A stretch of 64,000 bases of DNA, from contig CANCSS010000003.1 in assembly GCA_947380905.1 (NCBI GenBank), forward strand, positions 57,275 to 121,274. The letters are read 5' to 3'. Shown here in pieces: positions 17,907-26,001 of the stretch. Positions within the stretch are counted from its first letter, which is position 1; every line of letters begins with the position of its first letter. A program made the translations under genes and the position numbers. This DNA comes from Chitinophagaceae bacterium (GTDB lineage: Bacteria; Bacteroidota; Bacteroidia; Chitinophagales; Chitinophagaceae). The notes beneath the pieces are model-generated. The model was not told the DNA's origin. It saw only the letters and a program-made list of their open reading frames with translations, and made no database searches.

Positions 17907-18656
17907 CTAATTGGTTTTCTTGTGCAATGACATTTTGTTGTACAAAACCTCGCTTCTTTTTACCGTTCTTAAGGATGCTAGTTTTGGTTGATTCGCATTT
18001 GGTGCAGAAGTTTCAGCTCTTGACTCCATCATATCAGCATAAGTATTGTAAAAATAAGCACCACCATAATTCCACATTACATCTTCGCCCATGACATCAA
18101 TTCTTTTACCAAGTAAAAAAGCTAAAATATTATTAGTTTTATCGGCAACATTAATTTTAGTTACTAATTTTTCGTATTCGTCACCGCTGCCCGCATTCAC
18201 TTTAAGATAATTAAAAATGGCAAATTTAGCAGTGGTATCTATCAATGACCAGCCATGTTTATTGGCGATGAGTGCAGTGCCAATTATCTTTCTTGACAAA
18301 CCTACTTTTTCAGTAATGGCTTCTTCGTCTAAGTCGGTATAATTACCAATTCTTTTGATGCCAGATCCTTTATTAAGACTGTCTAATGAATTGTATAAAG
18401 TAACGATCACTAAATCATATTTAGATTCAGGTGTAACATGTCCTACACCCCAAACATCCCAACCCAAAATGGTTCCGTTGTTTAAACGTTTTTGTGCTAA
18501 CACCGACCATTTTTCTTTTAGGTATTGGTCATAGTTGCCACCTGGAGTGGTTCTGATAAAATCCATGGTTGCATATTTCCAAGTAGCAGATTTGCTTTGT
18601 GAAAATGAAACACAGGTAATCATAATACCCATTAATAAGATGGTAATTTTTTTCAT
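17907..18656 (-). CDS. secreted protein of unknown function with internal duplication
   Basis: 249 residues with a signal peptide ending near SFSQS. The mature part looks like two related alpha/beta units of about 100 residues: both halves contain an aromatic strand start (ATWKYATMDFIRTTPGG and AKFAIFNYLKVNAGSG), a DQYLKEKW/DEYEKLVTK helix and a later G-W-D or G-K-R strand. This layout recalls dimeric alpha-beta barrel (NIPSNAP/ABM-like) proteins in tandem. I do not recognise a named family. It is monocistronic, next to the HxlR regulator. Confidence 0.7.
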   Translation of the reverse strand: MKKITILLMGIMITCVSFSQSKSATWKYATMDFIRTTPGGNYDQYLKEKWSVLAQKRLNNGTILGWDVWGVGHVTPESKYDLVIVTLYNSLDSLNKGSGIKRIGNYTDLDEEAITEKVGLSRKIIGTALIANKHGWSLIDTTAKFAIFNYLKVNAGSGDEYEKLVTKINVADKTNNILAFLLGKRIDVMGEDVMWNYGGAYFYNTYADMMESRAETSAPNANQPKLASLRTVKRSEVLYNKMSLHKKTN

Positions 18657-18834
18657 ATTTTTTGGTTTTGTTGAATTATGAATATAATCAAATACTTACA
18701 AAAAGAAAGTAATAATTTCCTTTTTTAAAATAGCAACCGATGGATGGCTTAGCGCTATTCTTTTTTTAAATTTTAAACTACTGATAATCAGTTACTTAAT
18801 TTCTTTGAGCAATACCTTTTCTTATTTATCTTTA

Positions 18835-20169
18835 ATGATAAGCCCTATATCCATGATGACCCTTTTATTGCTTTTGCTTGCTGTATTGTCTTTGGTGTTG
18901 CTGATTACTGTAATTAAGTTACATCCATTTATTTCATTCTTAATTGTTTGTATTGCAACGGGATTGTTGAAAGGCATGCAGGTGGCACCCATAATGAGTT
19001 CTATTCAAAAAGGGTTGGGTGATGTAGTGGGTGCATTGATGATTATACTATGCGTGGGTGCCATGTTAGGCAAGTTGGTGGCTGATAGTGGAGCGGCCAA
19101 TAAAATTGCTTCAGGACTCATTCAACTTTTTGGTACCAAATACATTCAATGGGCATTGGTGCTTACTGCTTTTATTGTTGGTATTCCCCTTTTTTATGGC
19201 GTGGGCTTTGTATTATTGGTTCCCTTGGTAATTACGGTAGCCACACGTTATAATTTACCTGCAGTTTATTTAGGACTGCCTGCATTGGCAGCTTTATCTG
19301 TCACACATGGTTTTTTACCACCCCATCCATCCCCAGTAGCATTGGCGCAACAGTTTAATGCGAATATGGGCATGACTCTTTTTTATGGCGTAATTATTGC
19401 CATTCCTACCATCGTTATTGCTGGTCCCATTTTTTCAGTGACGCTAAAAAAATACACACAAAAACCAATGGCCATTTTTGCGAGCCATACGATAGCAAAT
19501 GAAAAATTACCAGGCATGTTTCCTAGTTTGCTGGCTGCTTTTTTACCTGTCCTGCTCATTGGATTGGATTCAATAGTATCTTCATTGGGCCTACAAAAAA
19601 ATAGTTTTACTTCTTTTACGCATGTGATAGGTGACCCATCTGTGGCCATGCTTATTTCTTTATTAATTTCTATTTATACATTAGGTATTAGACAAAGCAA
19701 AAGTATTCAAGTCATTATGGGGCCGCTGGGTGATTCGGTGAAAGAGATATCTTCTGTTTTATTAATTATTGCAGGAGCCGGGGCTTTGAAACAAATTTTA
19801 TTAGATACTGGAATTAGCACTGAATTGATTAAACCAATTTCTAATTTGCCTTTGCATCCTTTGTTATTGGCTTGGGGCATCGCGGCTATTTTAAGAGTGA
19901 GTATAGGATCCGCAACTGTGGCAGGTTTAACCACTGCAGGCATTGTTGCTCCTTTAATAGCAAGTTCTGGAGTGAACCCTTGTTTAATGGTATTGGCAAC
20001 TGGGGCAGGCAGTTTATTCTTTTCACACGTTAATGATGGCGCATTTTGGATGTTTAAAGAATACTTTAATTTAACTGTTAAAGAAACCATTAAAACTTGG
20101 AGTGCTATGGAAACCATTGTATCAATTTCGGGGTTGATTGGTGTTTTTATTTTAAACTATTTTATTTAA
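18835..20169 (+). CDS. GntP-family permease (gluconate/D-serine type)
   Basis: About 444 residues from the ATG at 18835; the track start at 18805 is a TTG. Twelve or more membrane segments with GntP/DsdX family sequence: HPFISFLIVCIATGLLKGM, HGFLPPHPSPVALAQQF and SATVAGLTTAGIV. The family imports gluconate, D-serine (DsdX) and other hydroxy acids with protons. The downstream D-hydroxyamino-acid enzyme and RidA favour a D-serine-type substrate over gluconate; no gluconate kinase is near. First of four genes spaced 12-18 bases apart. Confidence 0.85.
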   Translation: MISPISMMTLLLLLLAVLSLVLLITVIKLHPFISFLIVCIATGLLKGMQVAPIMSSIQKGLGDVVGALMIILCVGAMLGKLVADSGAANKIASGLIQLFGTKYIQWALVLTAFIVGIPLFYGVGFVLLVPLVITVATRYNLPAVYLGLPALAALSVTHGFLPPHPSPVALAQQFNANMGMTLFYGVIIAIPTIVIAGPIFSVTLKKYTQKPMAIFASHTIANEKLPGMFPSLLAAFLPVLLIGLDSIVSSLGLQKNSFTSFTHVIGDPSVAMLISLLISIYTLGIRQSKSIQVIMGPLGDSVKEISSVLLIIAGAGALKQILLDTGISTELIKPISNLPLHPLLLAWGIAAILRVSIGSATVAGLTTAGIVAPLIASSGVNPCLMVLATGAGSLFFSHVNDGAFWMFKEYFNLTVKETIKTWSAMETIVSISGLIGVFILNYFI

Positions 20170-20185
20170 CTAAAACAATAATGAT

Positions 20186-20650
20186 ATGAGTACGCCAGAA
20201 GAAAATTTTGCAAAATTAGGATTGAGCTTACCTCCTGCACCAAAGCCCTTAGGTGTTTACAAGCCTTTGCTTATCGATGGCAAACACTGTTTGGTATCTG
20301 GACATGGACCTGTAAAAGACAAAGGGGAACTTATTATTGGTAGAGTAGGTGTTGATTTAACCATGGACGAAGGGAAGTTGGCTGCACAACAAGTAGGACT
20401 TGCAATTTTAGCTACCATCAAAGCAAATCTTGGTTCGCTTGATAAAATTAAAAGAGTCATAAAAGTATTGGGGATGGTGGGTTGTGATAGCGATTTTGAA
20501 AAGCATCCCTATGTTATTAATGGGTGCAGTGAATTGTTTGCTGCAATATGGGGTACTGATAATGGCGTAGGGGTAAGAAGCGCTGTAGGCATGGGGTCGC
20601 TTCCTGGAAATATTCCTGTAGAAATTGAAGCCATGTTCGAACTTTATTAA
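20186..20650 (+). CDS. RidA family protein
   Basis: 154 residues, YjgF/YER057c/UK114 family of the longer subgroup (E. coli RidA is about 128). The fold landmarks KHCLVSGHGPVKD, AAQQVGLAILATIKANLG and VRSAVGMGSLPGNIPVEIEAMFEL are present; the Arg in GVRSAVG corresponds to the substrate-carboxylate arginine. RidA hydrolyses reactive enamine/imine intermediates such as 2-aminoacrylate released by PLP-dependent dehydratases. Its position between a GntP-type permease and a PLP enzyme fits that role. Confidence 0.88.
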   Translation: MSTPEENFAKLGLSLPPAPKPLGVYKPLLIDGKHCLVSGHGPVKDKGELIIGRVGVDLTMDEGKLAAQQVGLAILATIKANLGSLDKIKRVIKVLGMVGCDSDFEKHPYVINGCSELFAAIWGTDNGVGVRSAVGMGSLPGNIPVEIEAMFELY

Positions 20651-20668
20651 CCACTTAATTTTTCTGTT

Positions 20669-21772
20669 ATGCAATGGTATGAAATCAATTCAATAGATAA
20701 AGTAGATTCTCCCTCCTTGGTATTGTATGCTTCTCGTATTAAAGAAAATATCAATAGTTTGATTAAGATGGTAGATGGCAAGGTGGACCAATTAAGGCCC
20801 CATGTTAAAACCAATAAAATTGCAGAAGTATGCAAGCTGATGATGGACAAAGGCATTCGTCATTACAAATGTGCTACCATTGCCGAAGCGGAGATGTTGG
20901 GAGTTCTTAAAACACCAGATGTTTTAATTGCGCATCAATTGATGGGTCCAAAACTAGATCGACTCATTCAGCTTGTTGCTAGCTTCCCTGAAACAAAATT
21001 TTCTTGTTTGGTCGATAACCTGTCTACTGCTCAAGCTGTTTCCAACATATTTGGAGAGCAGGGTTGGACAGGGCGCGTTTACTTGGATGTCAATATTGGC
21101 ATGAATCGCTCAGGCATTGTTACTGAAAAAGCCTTGGCATTATTTGAGCTGGTGGTTTCCTTGCCTCATCTTACCATTCTTGGTTTGCATTGTTATGATG
21201 GGCATATTAGAGAAACTGATATTGCTAAAAGAAATAGTCAGGCAGATGAAGTATTCGAAAATGCAGTTACGCTTAGAAAAAAAATAGAAGCCATTGGTGG
21301 CGCTCCTCTTGAAGTTATTTTAGCGGGTTCTTGTTCTTTTTCTTCCCATCTTAAAAGAAAGAACATTCAGATTAGCCCAGGTACTTTTGTTTTTTGGGAT
21401 TGGGGTTATAAAAATCTTTTTCCAGATTTGCCATTTGAATTTGCAGCCTTGGTAGTGACTAGAATTATTTCCATTATTGATGAACATACCGTTTGTACCG
21501 ATCTAGGACATAAAGCAGTGGCTGCTGAAAATCCAATGCCTAGAGTTCATTTTTTAAATGCACCCCTTGCAGAACCCGTTGGGCAAAGCGAAGAACACTT
21601 GGTGGTAAAAGTGCAAGACAGTGCTAAGTATAAAGTAGGAGATGTTTGGTATGGAGTGCCTGTACATATTTGTCCTACAGTTGCTTTGTATGATTCGGCT
21701 TTAGTAGTGGAGAACAATATGGTAGTAGACGCTTGGGAGGTAATTGCAAGAAAAAGAAAAATAACTATTTAA
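20669..21772 (+). CDS. D-threonine aldolase / D-serine dehydratase (DSD1)-type PLP enzyme
   Basis: 367 residues of the alanine-racemase-fold, fold-type III PLP family. LRPHVKTNK holds the PLP lysine near residue 45; LDVNIGMNRSGI and HCYDGHIR are barrel strands; the C-terminal HICPT contains the His-x-Cys pair that binds the divalent metal in DSD1 and D-threonine aldolases. Expected reactions are D-serine to pyruvate and ammonia, or D-threonine to glycine and acetaldehyde; sequence alone does not decide. RidA next door favours the dehydratase route, which makes 2-aminoacrylate. Confidence 0.85.
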   Translation: MQWYEINSIDKVDSPSLVLYASRIKENINSLIKMVDGKVDQLRPHVKTNKIAEVCKLMMDKGIRHYKCATIAEAEMLGVLKTPDVLIAHQLMGPKLDRLIQLVASFPETKFSCLVDNLSTAQAVSNIFGEQGWTGRVYLDVNIGMNRSGIVTEKALALFELVVSLPHLTILGLHCYDGHIRETDIAKRNSQADEVFENAVTLRKKIEAIGGAPLEVILAGSCSFSSHLKRKNIQISPGTFVFWDWGYKNLFPDLPFEFAALVVTRIISIIDEHTVCTDLGHKAVAAENPMPRVHFLNAPLAEPVGQSEEHLVVKVQDSAKYKVGDVWYGVPVHICPTVALYDSALVVENNMVVDAWEVIARKRKITI

Positions 21773-21784
21773 TAGGATTTAATT

Positions 21785-22858
21785 ATGTTCACAATTGATG
21801 CTCATTTAGATTTGGCTATGAACGCTATGGAATGGAACCGGGATGTAAGAAAAACGGTTGCACAAATTAGATTATTAGAGCAAGGCATGGAAGATAAGCC
21901 CGACAGAGGAAATGGTACGGTGGCTTTGCCTGAACTTAGAAAAGGAAATATAGGTTTGGTGGTGGCTACACAAATAGCTCGTGTAGAAACTCCCGGCACG
22001 GGTATTAAAGGTTGGGACACCGCCGAGCAAGCTTGGGCGCAAACACAAGGTCAATTGCAATGGTATAAAGTCATGGAAGAAGCGGGTGAAATGATTCAAA
22101 TTAAAAATAGTTTGGAATTAGAAGCCCATCTTTCTTTATGGAATTCAAATGATGTGCCCAACGAAAAAAAACCTGTGGGTTTTATTCTTAGTTTAGAAGG
22201 AGCCGATTCTATAGTGAACCTAGATTATTTACATCGTGCCCATGCTTATGGATTGCGTGCCTTGGGCCCAGCTCATTATGGACCTGGGCGATATGCCAAT
22301 GGAACCAATGCTACTGGAAAATTAAATAGCCAAGGGAAGGCTTTGTTAAAAGAAATGGAATCATTGCATATGATTTTAGATGTTACCCATTTATGTGATG
22401 ATGCTTTTTGGGAAGCCATTGAAATGTATCATGGCCCAATTTGGGCGAGTCATCATAATTGTAGAGCCTTAGTGGATCACAATAGACAACTGAGTGATGA
22501 TATGATTAAAGTGCTCCTTCAAAAAAAAGCAGTGATTGGCGGCGCTTTGGATGCATGGATGATGGTGCCAAATTGGGAGCGAGGTATTTCAACTCCGATG
22601 GGTATGAATTGCAATCTTGAAAAAATGATAGATCATATGGATCATATTTGTCAGTTAGCAGGAAACACCAATCATATTGGTATTGGCACCGATTTGGATG
22701 GCGCTTTTGGTAAGGAGCAATGCCCGTATGATTTAAATACAATTGATGATTTACAGATGCTGCCCAACTTGCTTAAGAAAAGAGGCTATACACAAGAGGA
22801 TTGTGAAAAAATCATGCAAGGCAATTGGTTGCGCTTTTTAAGAGACGCCTGGAAATAA
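21785..22858 (+). CDS. membrane dipeptidase-family (M19) peptidase
   Basis: 357 residues, renal-dipeptidase (M19) metallopeptidase. Zinc-site elements: DAHLDLAMNA near the N-terminus (HxD), the bridging Glu in LSLEGADS, DVTHLCDDAFW, SHHNCRALVDHNRQ, and the late Asp in GIGTDLDGAFG. Bacterial M19 enzymes often hydrolyse dipeptides with a C-terminal D-residue. No signal peptide, so it is cytoplasmic. As the last gene of the operon it could supply free D-amino acids to the PLP enzyme. Convergent with the DUF2147 gene, 15 bases away. Confidence 0.87.
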   Translation: MFTIDAHLDLAMNAMEWNRDVRKTVAQIRLLEQGMEDKPDRGNGTVALPELRKGNIGLVVATQIARVETPGTGIKGWDTAEQAWAQTQGQLQWYKVMEEAGEMIQIKNSLELEAHLSLWNSNDVPNEKKPVGFILSLEGADSIVNLDYLHRAHAYGLRALGPAHYGPGRYANGTNATGKLNSQGKALLKEMESLHMILDVTHLCDDAFWEAIEMYHGPIWASHHNCRALVDHNRQLSDDMIKVLLQKKAVIGGALDAWMMVPNWERGISTPMGMNCNLEKMIDHMDHICQLAGNTNHIGIGTDLDGAFGKEQCPYDLNTIDDLQMLPNLLKKRGYTQEDCEKIMQGNWLRFLRDAWK

Positions 22859-22873
22859 TACCTCCTCAATTAT

Positions 22874-23284
22874 TTATTTTTGGACTCTTGTGAATTTTTC
22901 TGTTCTGCCTAACAAAGAGAATCCGATATAGCCTCTTACATTCATTGTTTGTTTGTCATCACTAAGCCACATTTTACTGCTATAGGTGGAGCCTCCCTCT
23001 GGGTCGTAAATTTTTCCATTTATCCATTGTGGATTTTCCCAAGTAAAATCGGAAAGCATAATCAATCCTTTTACGTCTCTATTTCTTAAAGCTTCCTCTT
23101 TATTGTAAATATCCTTTCTCTCTGTTTTTACCCATATAAGTTTTCCAAATAATTTATTGTCCTGAACATAAGTTTCCACAATACCCTTTTTGCTTGGAGA
23201 CAGCCATTTACCTATAAAATCCTTTTGAGCAAATAGTACTTGATTAAGTGTTAATAATAAGAGTAAAGAAAATATTTTTTTCAC
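22874..23284 (-). CDS. DUF2147 domain secreted protein
   Basis: 136 residues with a signal peptide ending near VLFAQ. The mature part matches DUF2147: GKWLSPSKKGIVETYVQDN, LFGKLIWVK, a DVKGLIMLSDFTWE central strand, GGSTYSSKMWLS and a final RGYIGFSLLGRTEKFTRV. The domain is a small beta-rich, calycin-like fold in periplasmic or outer-membrane proteins; function unknown. Single gene on the minus strand. Confidence 0.85.
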   Translation of the reverse strand: MKKIFSLLLLLTLNQVLFAQKDFIGKWLSPSKKGIVETYVQDNKLFGKLIWVKTERKDIYNKEEALRNRDVKGLIMLSDFTWENPQWINGKIYDPEGGSTYSSKMWLSDDKQTMNVRGYIGFSLLGRTEKFTRVQK

Positions 23285-23400
23285 TGTTAATGCGGTTTTT
23301 AATTTATTATAATGAATAATTTGTGGACTAAGTTAAGCTAATATTTAAATAAATTGTACTCGGGTATTTTGAATTTTTGTAACTTGTTGTAAAGAAACTT

Positions 23401-23931
23401 ATGGCATTGATTTTTTCAACCGATAGACTTTTGATAAGTCATCTAGAAGCTGCTCATTTTGAGGATTTTCTTAAAATGAATCAAGACGAAGAAATCATGA
23501 AATATTATCCAAATTTGCTTTCGAAACAAGAAACCATTGACTTTTTTGACAGGGTCAACAATCATTTTAAGCAACATGGGTTTAGTTTTTATGCTGTAAG
23601 TTTAAAATCTACACAGCAATTTATTGGATGTACCGGGTTTATGGTTCCTACATTTGAAGCCTACTTTACCCCTTGTGTTGAAATAGGATGGAGGTTTCAA
23701 AAGGAATATTGGGGAAAAGGCTATGCAACGGAAGGTGCGAATGCTTGTTTGAAATATGGCAAAGAGCAATTAAAGTTTAAAGAGGTAGTTTCAATGACTT
23801 CCGTTCAAAATAAAAAGTCCGAAGCTGTTATGCAAAAAATAGGTATGCAAAAGCAAGGAAATTTTTTGCATCCAAAATTAGATCAAGCGCATTGGTTGTC
23901 GGAACATGTGTTGTATTCAATTGAACTCTGA
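23401..23931 (+). CDS. GNAT family N-acetyltransferase (RimJ/RimL type)
   Basis: 176 residues. N-terminal STDRLLISHLEAAHF, central EIGWRFQKEYWGKGYATEGANACLKYG with the acetyl-CoA pyrophosphate loop (Q/R-x-x-G-x-G/A form), and C-terminal SVQNKKSEAVMQKIGM identify the Acetyltransf_3 (RimJ/RimL) subgroup. Targets range from ribosomal protein N-termini to small molecules and cannot be told here. Single gene, divergent from DUF2147. Confidence 0.88.
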   Translation: MALIFSTDRLLISHLEAAHFEDFLKMNQDEEIMKYYPNLLSKQETIDFFDRVNNHFKQHGFSFYAVSLKSTQQFIGCTGFMVPTFEAYFTPCVEIGWRFQKEYWGKGYATEGANACLKYGKEQLKFKEVVSMTSVQNKKSEAVMQKIGMQKQGNFLHPKLDQAHWLSEHVLYSIEL

Positions 23932-24036
23932 ATATTTACCAATTGCTCATCTAATCACAATTAGGGTTAGAAAATTTTCTAAACTATATAATACAATTTC
24001 TCGCTTTTATTTGGTTTTAAATGTATATTTTTATTG

Positions 24037-25992
24037 ATGCCTAAGCAAGTTTTGCTTTTATTAATTTTATTACATTCTTTGATGGCGTTTAGCTATCCTA
24101 TTCCAAAAAATCTACAAACCAAAATTGACCAAATGGGTTTGCATGGAGTGGATATGGTAGCAAGCAAGAAAAATGTCCTTTTACTCATTTCTTTTTGTGA
24201 CACGAGCACTAACAATTTAGTATTGCCCAATTTTTATTTTGAAAATTTATTGGCATTACAATATAATTTCGTACAAAAAAATAATTTACAGGAGTATCAA
24301 TTAAAGCTGGCCTATCCACTGGCTTCTATTTACCATGATCAATCAAAGTTTGAAAAAGAATTGCCCATACTAGTTTATTTGTATAAGAACTTATCCAAAT
24401 TTGAAGAGCTTACCCAAAAATATATTTTGGTAAATCTAGAACAAGTTTATAGAAGCGAAAATGAAATTGGCAAAGCCATAGAGGTGAGAAAAGAAAGACT
24501 AAGAAAAGGGTATGTTAAAACGATTTGGGAATTGTACAGAGATTGTGATATGTTCAATGATGCATTGTATGATTTTAGAATAAACCAGCCCTTGCCTAAG
24601 AAAAATGACATTTTTATCTTAAACTATTATTCTTATTATGGCGATTTATTTTTCGAAGCCAATGAAATTGATAGTGCCATCAAATATTACAAAATTGGAT
24701 TGGACAATGCAAATACAATCTTAGCTCATTTACCTTCTTCGCAGCCTGTTGAAATGATAGAAGTCACCTATTGGAGGGGTGATTTTACGGGTAGTTTGGG
24801 AAAATGCAATATGGCCAAAGGGTATTATGGTAAAGCCATTCAGCCACTTTTATTTGCTTTGGCATCCAATAAGAACAGTCCAGAAAATAAAACATATATC
24901 TGGCTTTTGCTTTCTGAATCTTATTTGGAAATCAATAATATTGGCAAATCTAAAGTTTATTACGATAGTGCAAAAAATGATATGATTGGCAAAACCAATA
25001 AACGTGACATGGTCCAATTGTTAAAATTGTCAACTAAATATTATAATAAAATTAATAAAAATGATTCCGCATTGTATTTTAGTCAAAAATATATTAGTTA
25101 TATTACTACAAAGCATGCAAATGTTCAAAAAAATCAATTGTTGCTTAATATTGGAAAATTAGAATTAAAGAAAAATAGAGATGATTTAGAGGCATCTAAA
25201 TCTTCCCTATTGTTATCAACCAAAACTGCTAAATATCAAGAGGATAATTTATTGTTTTCTTTTTTCCTTCTTTTCACAACAATCATAATTGGAATATTAT
25301 TGTATCAAAATAATGTAGCTAAAACAAAAAGCAATACGATTATTCAACAAGAAGTTTTACGCAATGATACCTTATTGAAAGAACTGCATCATCGTGTTAA
25401 AAATAACTTACAATCCATGTATAGCTTGTTAAACATGCAGAAAAGAAGAAATGTAAATGAAACCACGCTTAACATTCTCACATCGGTTCAAAATAGAATC
25501 CAAACTATGGCCTTGGTGCATCAGAATTTATATACTACTGATAATTTTGAATTTGTTGAGGTTAAATCTTATATCTATAGTTTGGTAAATCATTTAAAAA
25601 CTATTTATCAATTTGATGACACTATTATAAATGTAGAATTTGACATTCCTACTGATCTAAAGTTGCCTATTGAGCAGATTATTTCACTTGGTTTAATTAT
25701 CAATGAAGTGGTTTCAAATTCTTTCAAATATGCTTTTAAGAATCAACCCAATGGGTCTTTGATAGTAAAAGTTACAGAGTTAAATAATAAGGTACAAGTG
25801 GAGGTAAAAGACAATGGAGTTGGGATTGCTAAAGATCAAATAAATGAAGATCAGTTGGGTATGAAATTAATTAGATTAATGAGCGAACAACTTAAAGCAG
25901 AACATACTTTTAGTGGCCATTCAGGAGTGACACATTGTTTCAAATTTAAAACAATGAACATTTCATCTAAAACTACATCGGACTCTTTGTAA
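24037..25992 (+). CDS. orphan TPR-containing sensor histidine kinase (HisKA_2)
   Basis: 651 residues from the ATG at 24037 (the track's first Met is a TTG). Signal peptide ending near AFSYP; a periplasmic region of about 370 residues with TPR-like helix pairs (AIKYYKIGLDNA, SKVYYDSAKND); one membrane segment at about 403-425 (FSFFLLFTTIIIGILLY); then the HisKA_2 dimerisation box LKELHHRVKNNLQSM with phospho-acceptor His-451 or 452; and an HATPase domain with N-box INEVVSNSFKYAF and G-boxes DNGVGI and GMKLIRL. No response regulator is adjacent. The architecture is common in Bacteroidota. Confidence 0.88.
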   Translation: MPKQVLLLLILLHSLMAFSYPIPKNLQTKIDQMGLHGVDMVASKKNVLLLISFCDTSTNNLVLPNFYFENLLALQYNFVQKNNLQEYQLKLAYPLASIYHDQSKFEKELPILVYLYKNLSKFEELTQKYILVNLEQVYRSENEIGKAIEVRKERLRKGYVKTIWELYRDCDMFNDALYDFRINQPLPKKNDIFILNYYSYYGDLFFEANEIDSAIKYYKIGLDNANTILAHLPSSQPVEMIEVTYWRGDFTGSLGKCNMAKGYYGKAIQPLLFALASNKNSPENKTYIWLLLSESYLEINNIGKSKVYYDSAKNDMIGKTNKRDMVQLLKLSTKYYNKINKNDSALYFSQKYISYITTKHANVQKNQLLLNIGKLELKKNRDDLEASKSSLLLSTKTAKYQEDNLLFSFFLLFTTIIIGILLYQNNVAKTKSNTIIQQEVLRNDTLLKELHHRVKNNLQSMYSLLNMQKRRNVNETTLNILTSVQNRIQTMALVHQNLYTTDNFEFVEVKSYIYSLVNHLKTIYQFDDTIINVEFDIPTDLKLPIEQIISLGLIINEVVSNSFKYAFKNQPNGSLIVKVTELNNKVQVEVKDNGVGIAKDQINEDQLGMKLIRLMSEQLKAEHTFSGHSGVTHCFKFKTMNISSKTTSDSL

Positions 25993-26001
25993 ATCTAAAT
26001 T

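Noticed and set aside
19707-20117. 136-residue minus-strand ORF
   Set aside because: Antisense to the GntP-type permease; hydrophobic pattern mirrors the membrane helices of the real gene.
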